From Stropharia rugosoannulata (Eukaryota > Basidiomycota > Agaricomycetes > Agaricales > Strophariaceae): DNA of 64,000 bases. Position 1 is the first letter of the stretch. Every line of letters begins with the position of its first letter. A program made the translations under genes and the position numbers. The notes under the pieces were generated by a model. That model was not told where the DNA came from. It ran no database searches and saw nothing but the letters and a program-made list of their open reading frames with translations. The stretch lies in the NCBI GenBank assembly GCA_028532985.1, contig JANCIK010000002.1, positions 2,728,001-2,792,000 on the forward strand, given 5' to 3'. Of this stretch, positions 36,296 to 47,207 are shown piece after piece.

Positions 36296-36684
36296 TGAAA
36301 AGATAGGTTAGGTCGTAGTCAGGATCAGAGAATATGTACGACAGGCGAGAAACTTTTATGGGTATTTGCGTGTGGTCCTGTTTGGCGTGTTGATTAAACG
36401 AAAACGCGACCGTGTTCTTTGCTTCTGCTTGCGCAAATTAATGCTACGCGCTACACGTGGTGTTATGTCACGTCACTTTGCCGGCATGCCGGTAGCCGAG
36501 CAGGGCGGATCAACGCTCATTATGTCATAGTTATTGTCCGGCCTTTCTGCATTCGCTCTCAACCCACTCTAGATTCTGCTCCATTACCATCTCGCTACAG
36601 TCTAGTTTCTACCATGGTTAAACCCTCCTTATCTACGGGCTGTGAGATACCTCTAGAATGCTCAGACTGTTTAGAACTATTGAT
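36296..36684. promoter_or_regulatory. Divergent promoter shared by the two RNR2 genes, with MCB-like ACGCG
   Basis: 389 bases between the two R2 start codons. ACGCG, the core of the G1/S MluI-box (MCB), occurs at 36404-36408 (preceded by ACGAAAA, an SCB-like run) and at 36446-36450. CACGTG lies at 36454-36459 and a TCACGTCA stretch at 36468-36475. MCB control of RNR genes is established in yeasts; its action here is inferred. Confidence 0.5.
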
Positions 36685-37999
36685 ATGCAACACCTAGACG
36701 GACGTTCGGACCTCCGGCTGGATGAGTCCTCCGATAGCAATCATACTGACTCGAAGAATCGCTTTGTTGGAGCCGTCAATCTTCCAGAAAGTAGGTGACA
36801 AGCAGCACTCTCTTAATTAGCTTGAATTAAATTTTGTTTTGATTTATCCAAGAGGAAGAACCGCTACTTAAGGAATCGAACCGTCGATTTGTCCTGTTTC
36901 CGCTCCAATATCCTGAGGTCTGTGGAGTCCCAAGTCATTATGCGACATACTTACTTCAACGCCAAGATATGGAATTTTTACAAGAAAGCGCAGGCCTCCT
37001 TCTGGACCGCTGAAGAAGTTGACCTTTCATACGATTCTTGGGACTGGGCGCGCTTAAATGACAATGAGCGCTATTTCATCTCGCACATTCTAGCCTTTTT
37101 CGCGACATCAGACGGTATCGTGAATGAGAATATCGTCGAACGATTCTCTAACGAAGTTCAAGCACCTGAAGCCCGCTGCTTTTACGGGTTCCAAATTATG
37201 ATGGAGAATATCCACTCCGAAACGTACTCCCTGCTTATTGAGGCGTACATAAATGACCCAGCACAGCGTGAACATCTCTTCCATGCCATTGACTCTATAC
37301 CGTGTATCAAACACAAAGCAGACTGGGCACTACGCTGGATATCAGACACAAAATCTTCATTCGCCGAAAGACTTGTTGCATTTGCAGCAGTGGAAGGTGT
37401 ATTCTTCTCCGGCTCTTTCGCAGCTATATTTTGGATCAAGAAGCGAGGCCTCATGCCCGGCTTGACCTTCTCGAACGAGTTAATCAGCCGTGATGAAGGC
37501 ATGCATACCGATTTCGCATGTTTGCTATTTACATATTTGCAGAAAAAACCACATCCCCGTATTATTCAACAAATCATAACAGAGGCGGTTGAGATTGAAA
37601 AGCAGTTCATGACTGGTCTGTTTTTATCCTTCTACCGCTATTGGTGCTGATGGATTATATATTTGCAAATTAGATGCTCTTCCAGTTGGGCTGATTGGAA
37701 TGAATGCAAACTTAATGTGCCAATATATTGAATTCGTGGCGGATCGTCTTCTTCTTTCACTGGGAAATGAACGTTACTATAATGCAAGTAATCCGTTTGA
37801 TTTTATGGACATGATATCACTGCAAGGAAAAACTAATTTCTTCGAAAAACGAGTATCGGAATATGCGAAAGCAAACATTAACCACACATCTAATTCAAGT
37901 TCTACAAGTCGCGCAAAAGCCTTGTGAGTCGATTATACTGGGTTTGATGAGATGGACATACTCAAATAAGCATTCAGCTCCATATCAGAAGATTTCTAG
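36685..37999 (+). CDS. Second ribonucleotide reductase small subunit (R2 paralog)
   Basis: About 364 residues, roughly four of five core residues identical by eye to the neighbouring RNR2. Exons: 36685-36792 ([18 protein letters not shown]... to NLPE), [19 protein letters not shown], a long exon from 36968 with [18 protein letters not shown], an exon from 37674, and the tail from 37978. Di-iron and radical motifs are kept: [49 protein letters not shown]. Differences: N-terminus about 40 residues shorter; one residue lost at SWDWARLND; an intron at FMT/DALPV that RNR2 lacks; and the tail AKAFSISEDF in place of AKSFTFDEDF. The tail needs removal of a 54-nt intron (37924-37977); read straight through, an in-frame TGA at 37925 would end it. 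Probably functional. Confidence 0.85.
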
Positions 38000-39253
38000 A
38001 ATCCAGAAGTCTTGCAAGCCGGCGACGTTTTTTGTTGTTATTCATATCCTGACATTATATTGTGCTATATATTACTTGTAAGTTCAAACTTTTAGGACCC
38101 ATGCTTGTTTGCCTTGTACCCTTTTTGTGCCAGCTAAAATAGTTCTGTAATCTAAGTGGCTGAGCACTCAATGTACTTTCAGAATGACAATAATCACGAC
38201 ATGCGCAACTCTTCTTCGCAATTTTTCCCAGAAGCGTTAAACATATATAATGAATGTGGGAGCGCTCAAAAAGCCGCCTTGAGGACGAATTTTCACAGGT
38301 GTACAAAAATTAAATGATTATTTGCAGGCGTTGAACGTTGAACATCGGCTGCATATCAGTAGTTATTGATCTTTCTTTCTGTCAGAAATTATCAGTCACC
38401 AGTCAGGTCTCAGGGTAAGATCCAGGCCCAGGTCAGACAGCCTTCAGGCTCGTGTCGGAAATCATAGGGCAGCGTGTGTCCATTGGTGTCTGTAGATAGA
38501 TGCTGATCAAGAAGTCAACAGTAGCCATCGCATATCATTCCTGCGCGCAAACAGAGGTGCACAGACAGAATGCCTTCAGGAAAGCAAACCGATCCGAGTC
38601 GATACAGCGTGAGTGAGTGTGGAAGGCATTAATAACAATACTAGCCCCGTAAAGTCTGCAAGACATGCCCGTAACTTTGTTTGACGATGAAGCGCAGAAC
38701 CACCTATCAATCGTGCCTGTCATCGTATATCACTTTGAGGCACTATCCAACGCGACACGTAGGCAGAAGGTTATTGATCTTGAAAATGGTGGAAAGTGAT
38801 GATTAGATTCAAAGCAAGAATTTTCGGTAGCACCATCATGGTTAGAGATATGTGCGTTGAAGGAATCCAGAAAAAGTGCATTTCTCCATTCACGGCCAAA
38901 ATAGTTCTCGTGGAAAGAAGTGTTGTGAATACCTGACGGACACACAATGGATGTACCGGCGTCGTGATTGGACATGGGATGGAAGTTGGAGGACAAGGTG
39001 CCGTTGATGGCATTTCGGTGTCCGCGGAGCCGCCTGGAGCCGCGAGCTCAGCCGTCTCTTTGAAGCCTGCAGGTCTCTGCAACTTGTCTGCAACGATAAC
39101 TAGTTTCCCAACAAGTTGCAGTTGGCACACTCTCACGCGAACCTCCTTGACAGTACATACCGCCTCTATTCAGAGACTCCCCGCGAACAGATACCTCATT
39201 TCCATGCTCATACGATAATCTGACACACAATATCACTTCAGTACCAACGTTAA
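38000..39253. other. Gene-poor interval between R2 paralog and IMP2
   Basis: 1,254 bases. Open stretches exist on the minus strand (38730-39136) and plus strand (38964-39218), overlapping each other, without any family similarity I can name or a convincing splice model. It must contain the IMP2 promoter at its right end. Confidence 0.35.
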
Positions 39254-40018
39254 ATGGGACGGTGGTCTGCAACCCGGTCGTGGGCCATCTGGCCATATGT
39301 GTATTGGGTGCCGCCAGCATGCGCCTTTGTCGGTCACTACTTCGACGTTAAGGTAATCAATGGGAGGAGCATGCAGGTATGCTTTCTCCACGTCTTTATC
39401 CCGGCCCAATGAAGCGTATATACAGGAAGCCGACTCTTAACCCCAATTCTTCCATTCGACGGGATGTCGGCCTGTTTATACGGGACATAGACCCAGGTTC
39501 CTCGTTCAATCGCAACGATATAGTGCTCCTGCAGTGGGACCAAATTATACTCGTTAGCCTGTCAATGTATGCTTACTTCAATTATAGATCACCTGAAGAT
39601 CCCAACCGCGTCCTCATAAAACGGCTTGTAGCCAGAGAAGGGGATGTTGTGCAGACTTTGCCTCCATATCCACAGACAGAAGTGGTTGTTCCGCAGGGCC
39701 ATGTGTGGGTCGAAGGTTGGTATAACCTTTTTTTCCCTTTGACTGCATGTTAAGTCATTGCAGGCGATGAACACTTTTGGAGCGACGACAGCAACCGTTT
39801 TGGGCCAGTACGTCTTCGTTAATAATAAACATATATCCTTTCCTGACCGACTATGTAAGGTGTCGGAAAGCCTGGTACAATCTAAACTCCTAGTGCTTCT
39901 GTGGCCATTAGACCGCTTTGGCTACATCAAAGACGAACCGCCCAAAGACATAGGGAAACGAATCACGACATTTCCGCGACTCCTCCGTATCGTTGAAAAT
40001 TTCTCGAAAAAGTTCTAG
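39254..40018 (+). CDS. IMP2: Mitochondrial inner membrane protease subunit 2
   Basis: Signal-peptidase-type (S26) Ser/Lys protease of the inner membrane that removes sorting signals from intermembrane-space proteins. Starts MGRWSATRSWAIWPYVYWVP, a short hydrophobic anchor. The catalytic Ser is in INGRSMQPTLNP and the Lys in RVLIKRLVAREGD. Also typical are VQTLPPYP, VPQGHVWVEGDE and DDSNRFGPV. Five exons; the acceptor before PTLNP is the AG of CAGGAAG, six bases past the first AG. A Phe/Lys tail (IVENFSKKF) ends the protein. It is convergent with the transporter gene, stops 59 bases apart. Both catalytic residues are intact. Confidence 0.88.
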
Positions 40019-40077
40019 ACCCACTACTTGGCTATTACAACGTAACTATGGCAGTGCTGCCATCTCCTCATAGACTT

Positions 40078-42662
40078 TTACGGGATATTGTCGTCTTCGT
40101 CAAGTCCAAGGATCCTATTTGCTTCTTTGGAGCCTGCCTGTGGTATATCTTTGCGCAAGGATACGCTGACAGGCGAAACCCCTTCTTGATAGGCGAGTGC
40201 AAATATCACGTCCATGTCTGGATACAACATTATGTTCCATACGTGAATAATACGTGAATGACAAGTACCTTCTAGGGAACGCCCAGCTGTCTCTGTTTAG
40301 TCATACAATAGATGAGGAACATATCAGATTGTATCAAATGCTAAACCTGACCTGGAAAGTAAAGGTAAACCACTGGAATTATCAAGGCGTTGAACGTCGC
40401 GAATACTAGAGCACGGGACTAAGTATGGACTTGACTGAATGTAGGATGGATTTCTCACTGATATACGTCCGCCACGAGATGTTCTCAAAGGATGGTCCTG
40501 TGATCATTACGACGAGGAAATTGAATGTCCAATTGCTGGCCTGCTTACATGAACGTCATGTTCAGTATAACGTATCTATTTACGACCATACCGTGGATAA
40601 AGCATTTGCTGGACCTCTTATTCGCAAACTAACTATTTCTGCTGGCTGTCCGTCGGCGGTGTTGGCTGTGAGCTGGGATATACATTGACAACGGAAAGGC
40701 TACGCACGTAAAGCCAGGTCATACCCAACCAACCCACTGCGAAGAAAGAATTGAAAACGAAGAGCAAAATGGCGCTGACAATTCTAGACGGCGCGTTGTT
40801 GATGCTTCCAAGGACGGCCAACAGAATCATCGTTCCAGTCTGCCCAACCGACCCGAAAAACATAAGCTTACGTCGACCAACACTCTCAATGAGGAAAATG
40901 GCAATCAAAGATGCCATAAAATATTCTGTCGCGTTGCAAGCAGCGATGATGCGAGATTTCGTGTCTGATATCTGCAATCGTTCGAATAGCAGGGTCTTGA
41001 TTACGTTCATCAGGCACAGTCACCAACGAAAAATATGTTTCTTTGGTCACTCACAGCGTAGTATGTTATGATATTTATTCCCGTAATCTTTGGATGATTA
41101 GTTCTGTCTGGTATCAGAAGAGCCTGAAATTACCTGTTGGAAGCATTGGATTACAACACCCAGACATACTCTACGGAAATTCTGAGTGCGGCCCCCTGTG
41201 AATAACTCGCGGAGAGCAGGTTTATTCTTTTTACGCAAAGCAGGGTTCTTGGAGGGTCCAGAGCTTAAAGTGAAGGATTCTATGATAACAGCTTCGCGAA
41301 TGGCTTCAAACGTTTGTTTAACGTCTTCATCTGATGGAGGCTTGTCTTCCAATGCAGAGATAATCGCCATAGCTTCTGCGGGACGGCCAGTCTTGAGTAA
41401 CCTAATAGTATTGACAATAAGTCTTAAGTAAACAAAATGAAAGCGACTGAGAAAGAGATATACCATCTGGGGGATTCTGGAAGCTACATATCGGTGATCA
41501 TTACATTGCTTTCTGTCAAGTGAAATCACTGAGTACACGCACATAGTTAATACCGATAACCATAACAATGGCAAAAACAATCTGAAAAGCCACGGGAACT
41601 CTCCATTGCGCTGAGGACCCTTTAGCCCAAAACCTTTTCGAAGTACATATGGATAAGTGCGCCTTTCCGTATGTAATTTGCATCTTATACTTACAATGCG
41701 AAATCAAACCACTAGAAGTTGTACAAACTTGTTAGCGCAAATTGTTTAGATTCAGTGAGGCGTCCTACATAACTATACGAACAAATTTTCAGATGTCCAT
41801 AACATAAAGAATATATGTTGGGGTACTCACGCAACCATGATACCAAAAGTAATTAGGCTGCCTTCAATCATAATTAAACTGCCTCTCTTGGCCATCGGCG
41901 AACACTCTGCGTGATAGGAAGGCACAGTCGAAGTCTGTTGTAATAAATTGAATGTGGCACACCATAAGTTGCTGGTAGAGTAGGAGCAAAGTAGGACTCA
42001 CATTAAGTCCATTGCCTATACCTGTTATATAACGCGCAACGAGAATTTGCGCGTAGCTGAAGGAGGTAAATTGTAGGATAGCACCGATAATCATAATGAT
42101 GCCTCCTAGTGCGATGGTCCTCTTTCTGCCTAGTCGATCTCCAATCCAGAGATTCGATAGAGCGCCGTTTAAGCACCCAATTTCCTATTGAGCTTGTGTG
42201 AGTTTATGAGGAAGAAAAATATAATTTACGCACATATATGGCGACTAGTAGACTTTGCAGTGTCGCATGATTCTTGTGGCTATCATCTACAACAACTTGA
42301 GGAAACACTTTTTCGAACTAGAATAATTTTTTAGCGTCATAGTTCGAGTAGAATGATAGCATGCAGATACACACACCTGTTGTGCAGTAAGAAGAGAGGA
42401 CATAACACCTTGGTCATATCTTTAACAGTAGGATAGGTCCATGTCCTTTTTAATATGGCCTACAATGACAATGCTGAGGAAGAACATACCCAAAAAGTGT
42501 GAATCCCGTCCCGGTAATAAAAGCAATGGCTGCAGTCAATCTCCTTCCCCTAAGGGATGGCTTGAAGGACTGGACTTCCTCTTGGAACGCAGTTGAATCA
42601 ACATCTACCACTTTCAGTTCAATACTACTATGTTTTTCGTTTGCTGGACTCGTAGTAGACAT
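40078..42662 (-). CDS. MFS sugar transporter
   Basis: Twelve-helix major-facilitator sugar porter (TC 2.A.1.1 type) of the plasma membrane. Motifs in order: TGTGFTLFGYDQGVMSSLL (TM1), WIGDRLGRKRTIALGG, ARYITGIGNGLN, GRR-type loops, NYLPESPRWLLKTGRPAEAM, and PETAGRSLEDMDVIF at the end of TM12. The extra loop between TM6 and TM7 (SALEDKPPSDEDVKQTFEAI) is as in fungal hexose and disaccharide permeases. About fifteen exons, many short; the last reads DMDVIFALAYQEG and ends LGLDEDDNIP at 40078. The substrate cannot be set from sequence. MSTTSPANEKHSSIELK at 42662 is the cytosolic start. Confidence 0.85.
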
Positions 42663-43880
42663 CCTCCGGTCAGGACGACTTCCGCAAAAACCGAAAAATG
42701 CTCCGGGCTCAAATGAGTGGCTGCCCCCAAGCTGCCCCAGTATTTATGCTACAGATGCCCCAAGTTTGATTAGGCGATGGAACCGGCTCCATAGAAATGC
42801 GTTCAAGAAGCCAATAGAGGCCCTTCATCTGATTGTGACATTGTTCTATTCTTACCCTGTCCCTGCCCGAACGTCTCCCAATTGAATATTCAGGTAGGCA
42901 TTGACAAGCTTGAGGAAAATTCCACGGTTAAGCAAGGACTCGGATTCTTGAGGCCCGGACGGAACAACTATGAAGCAAAGGCAGAAGAAGGATGTTTCCA
43001 AAGAACAGAATTATTCTTGTTGGACAAGTTTAAAACTCATCGAAGCTTGCTTCTTAATTTATCGGCAGTGGTTGAAGGTCAGCAGGCCTATGCGTGTGCC
43101 ACAGAAGGCAGGGTATCCGTCATTGGTGCACCAAAGATCACGTCCAGTAATAGAATATGGAAACTGGTTACACAGTAAAGCAAATCTAAACCGAAAACTT
43201 TGATTTGAGCCCACTTGGTCGTGCTCCAGCAAAGGACTCTTGAAATACAGTGTCCATGTGAAAAGCTTTGAAGACGGAGCAAAGAAAGCACCATGACCAA
43301 GTTGTTAACAAACCACGAAGCAGACAGGGTTTCAACATGATAATCTGAATACAGCAAAAGTACGAGACCTTAAGATGCCGTCTTTTAGAAGACGATCCAT
43401 TGTACTGGATGATGATGATGATGATTCCTTCTACAATGTGATCGATATTGCCAGGATCACTGCGTTAATAAGTGCTGTAAAGTTGAATTGAAGGTGAAGT
43501 AGAGACGAACTTCGAGTCAGGGATCGAGTCAAACTTTAGGGTGGGCCAAGGATGGGCCCGACCAAGGCCTGACAAGGGAACTGAGTAGAGGCCAAATGTT
43601 AACTGATTGATGTACATACACTACACATATGCTGTCTGTTACAAATGCTGGCTACAAAATCATGACGAGATAAATGCTGAACAATAAAACGTAACAGTGC
43701 ATAAAACTAACATGAATCGATTATCCATCAGCGAATGTTTTAGTAGTAACATGAGGAGGGGACGTAAGATTGACCAGTTTACACAAGTAGCGGTAGTCAC
43801 AGAAAGAAAAAACGAAAAAGAAAGTGAAAGCGAGATAACCACGAGGAAACGAAAGACTTTTACAAGAAATTTCATCATGT
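42663..43880. other. Intergenic region, no gene seen
   Basis: 1,218 bases upstream of the transporter start and downstream of the UIM-like gene. A GAT repeat (six units) is at 43408-43425. Open stretches at 42882-43203 have no domain or splice support. Most of the right half is AT-rich. Confidence 0.4.
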
Positions 43881-46682
43881 TTAGCCCCACTCATCCGGGA
43901 CAAATGGCGTCACAAGCTGATATGTTTCCTCGTTATTCGTCGCCTTGCCTTTCTTCTTATCCTTATTGGCCCTTTTCATTACTCGTTTGAACATGCCTGA
44001 CACTCCTGTCCGCCCCGGAACATCAAACTCATTAAATGCCTGGCCAACCTGAGCGGGATAGCAGATTTGCATAACCTTTCCCAGTTTACCAAGCCCTGTG
44101 GGAGAATCTTTGAAATGCATCCTAGACTCGTCCAGAGCTGCCTGCAGATAAGCAGCAAGGTCGGGAAAGGCGATGGGTAGAGTAGGAAGAGGCACTGATT
44201 CCGATGGTGGTATGGTGAATGTTTTGGATATATTCGTATCTGTAGCGTCGCGTAGGAGCATGGGTATAGGAGATAGCGTGTATGACCATGGTAGAAGATT
44301 CGGGTTAGGAGTCGTATATCGGGCAGCACCTGGAAGGGAAGACGGAACAGGATGATCAATCGTGAACCATAAGATTGTCCGCCATTCAGTCGAAGTTGGA
44401 CGTGGCTTAAAAACGTGTATAAGACACAATAAAATGGTATATCAAACAACTCAGCGTACCTTGATAAACTGTACAACTGTCCGCAATTTTAACTCTGATT
44501 TTGAGACAGCCATGGCTTCAACTGTGGGTTCAATTCGTGTACCGCGAAGATGTGCCATCAAACGTAGAAGATGAAGCCAGTCTGGAGCTTGAAGATGAAG
44601 AGGAGGGCATCGCGCGTAGGGAAGGGAGATGATGTTAGGCATAGGATCCTGCATAGGTACAGGAATTGCAGAAATAGTTGGTGTCTTGAACCCAATCGCT
44701 GAATGTAGGTCAGCCTCTATCTTAACAGATAATAGGCACTACTTACAAACGCCCACCAATAATTGACGGTCAATGAAACGGTTTGGGTTCAGAACTCCGG
44801 CTGGTCCCACTGGTGGTGCAGCTCCAGATGGCCGCAGCTCGGTGTGGGAGGACGCCGACGAAGCAGTATAGCTCCTATTCCGTGGTATCGATGATGTTAT
44901 AGATGCACGACTCAGCGAATTATGGCTAGAGTCAGAACGAGTATCATGCTCTGGTTCATGGTTGTTTTCTAATGAAGGATATGTCACATTTGAATGGCGG
45001 TGGATTGAGGGCAAATTAGAGGAATAACTTAATCTGAAGTCGCTGCCTAAATCGGACCCGGACGGCGCACGAGTGGAAGCAGGCTGGGTATATTGAACAT
45101 GTGGAGAGGGGTATTCTCGTGAAGGGGTGGCACCGATCGGTGCAGAATATGAAGGTGAAGCACTGGAGGTAGAAGCCAAGGGCATAAATAACCGCTCGTC
45201 AGATATGGGGCTAGTGACAAAATGAGTGTGCTCGTCACTTGGTGTATATACAGGCAAAGATGACTGGCGCTCTTTGGTATAAAGAGGCAGCGGTTGCGCC
45301 TTCTCATCCGGATACTGCTCTCGGGCAGCTAACGCCTCTTCCTCAGCAGCAAGCTGCCTTGCATAGGCCTCGTCATCAAATGCCAGTATGTTCGTTTCGT
45401 CTGAATACACGTCGACCATTTGCGCACTAATCCACGATGGTGATGAGTGTGAGTCTGTAGACGCAATCTCCGGGCTTGCATCTGGGGAGGCCGAGGAATC
45501 AGGAAGCCCGGCATCGTTGTCTCTTCCCGCCATACTTGTGCCGTTAAGGGACCTGTCATCAAGAGGGTCTCGCATGTAAGCCAATGAAGAAACACTCGCG
45601 ATGCTCGGGGGTCTTGGAGGCCGCTCGGGCACTGCTAAAGCTCCTGGTGAGATGTAGGTCGATTCATGTGATGAAATCTGGTGAATGGGTTCTTCTGCTC
45701 TACCATCGCCAAAATGTGCTGCTAAAGCAGAAGCATCGCCTTGGAATCCCGGAATGTGCCATTTCTCATGCAACCCAAACTCCGGATAGTTGTGCTCAGT
45801 GAATCCACTAGTAGAGGCAGCTCCAGCTGGTTGTACATCGACCTGGACGGGCGTAGGAGACTCAACACGTCGCGGAGTATTGACAACAGATGTAGACGAG
45901 ACGCTACATTCTACACGGCTAAAGAACGGCTCCTTATTGGGATCAATCGCGCTGCCCGTAGATAGAAGAGATTCTGCAAGGGCTCTTGCTAAGTCTTCCT
46001 CCTCCTGGCTGCGCAAATCCTCCTCTATTTTTTGCAGAGCTATAGACTCTGACTGAGATAGCGCCAATGCCATCGCGAGCTCATTCGCATCTTCCGTGTC
46101 TGGTGATGTGATCTGCTCTTCCTCTTCCTCTTTAGGCGGTGGTAGAGGAGGAGGTGCAGACGCCTGCGGAATGGAAAGGGAGGGCATTGAGGGGTAACTG
46201 TGTACCCTAGGAATTCCTGCACCGATGTCAGGATATACAATGGGCTTCGGAGACAGGATGGGAGGTGGCGGGCCCTGTAAATTAGTAGTTGATGATGCAT
46301 TATATTGAGGGGCGGGTGCCGGCCGCGGCGGCGGCGGTGGAGGCGGATAATTAGCATAGATATCCCGAGGCGGGGGCGCTGTGGGGACAATGGATGTATA
46401 CTGATAAAAAGCTTGCTGGTGAGCAGGATAGAGCTGGTGGATAGGAAAGCTAGAAAGGGTCTGACTAGAGGAAGGCTGTGATATTGCCCTACTACGATGT
46501 GCATTTTGTAAGCGAGGATTATTGACGAAGAACAAGTCGGGTCTGTGCACTGTCTGAGGGCTGTCCTGAATCTGTGGATAGGATATTGGTGCATTCAATG
46601 GATACGAGACCCTTACACCGTCCGGGCTTGAGCGAGGCGGCAGGGAAGCTTGCGATGTGCGATAAGGCGATTCTCGGGACAT
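43881..46682 (-). CDS. Large disordered protein with UIM-like motifs, unknown function
   Basis: Three or four exons encode about 890 residues. The first, long exon (from 46682, MSRESPYRTSQASLPPR) is Ser/Pro/Tyr-rich and disordered. In it two motifs match the ubiquitin-interacting motif pattern: DANELAMALALSQSESIAL and EEEDLARALAESLLSTG, with a third related helix EAYARQLAAEEEALAA. Each has acidic residues, then Ala/Leu and a Ser near the end. The C-terminal part (43881-44690) is more globular: PDWLHLLRLMAHLRGTRIEP, WRTILWFTIDHPVPSSLPG, LQAALDESRMHFKDSPTGLG, KVMQICYPAQVGQAF, and a basic KRANKDKKKGK segment. No transmembrane region. I know no name for it; ubiquitin binding is inferred from motif shape only. 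Confidence 0.72.
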
Positions 46683-47207
46683 TGTCGTCTGCTGCTGCGA
46701 TACTCGATAGATCACATATGTTGCAGACTGGTTACAGACGTCGAGAGTGCGTGAGACAGTGGTACCGAGCTAGGTGCCGATTATAAAAGGCAATTCAGTG
46801 ATCAACGCAGACGACTTGGGTCGTTGTACTTGTATGATTGGTGGATATGGAAGGAGGCTATGGGTGTTAGTGTATGAAGATTCTGGCAACCGCTTGACAA
46901 TCGGGCGCTGTGCCGCTTTGGCACCCAGCACCGTACAGCGTTGTACGAAGCTCCCCTAATTCACACGTTTTAAAATAGAACAGGTAATGGTGTGTTGCAG
47001 TATCTATGTTGGTCGTAAGTTAAATTACAAGAAGTAAACGGATGCTCGTGTAGAAAATGCTAATGTGGTCGTGAACTATGAAATGTGTGCAGAGAATGTA
47101 TCAGAGCGACAAATGATGAAAATAATACCGTAAAAGGAAAAAGCAGAAACAGGTGAACGAATCGATAGAAACCGCGATACACACATTGGCTTGAAGGCTG
47201 CCATGTG
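46683..47207. other. Intergenic region between UIM-like gene and RIM15
   Basis: 525 bases with the UIM-like gene promoter and the RIM15 3' end. No coding signal or repeat recognised. Confidence 0.35.

Noticed and set aside
36872..36882. Perfect tRNA B-box-like GGTTCGATTCC on the minus strand
   Set aside because: Lies inside the R2 paralog exon (LLKESNRR) and has no A-box or cloverleaf partner.
37925..37927. In-frame TGA that would make the R2 paralog a truncated pseudogene
   Set aside because: It lies in a GT-AG intron at the position and length of the canonical RNR2 last intron; splicing restores an SEDF-ending tail.
38730..39136. Minus-strand open frames between the R2 paralog and IMP2
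   Set aside because: No family similarity, no ATG at the open-frame start, and an overlapping plus-strand frame of similar size.
42882..43203. Plus-strand open frames upstream of the transporter
   Set aside because: Short, no recognisable domain, no splice model; probably chance.
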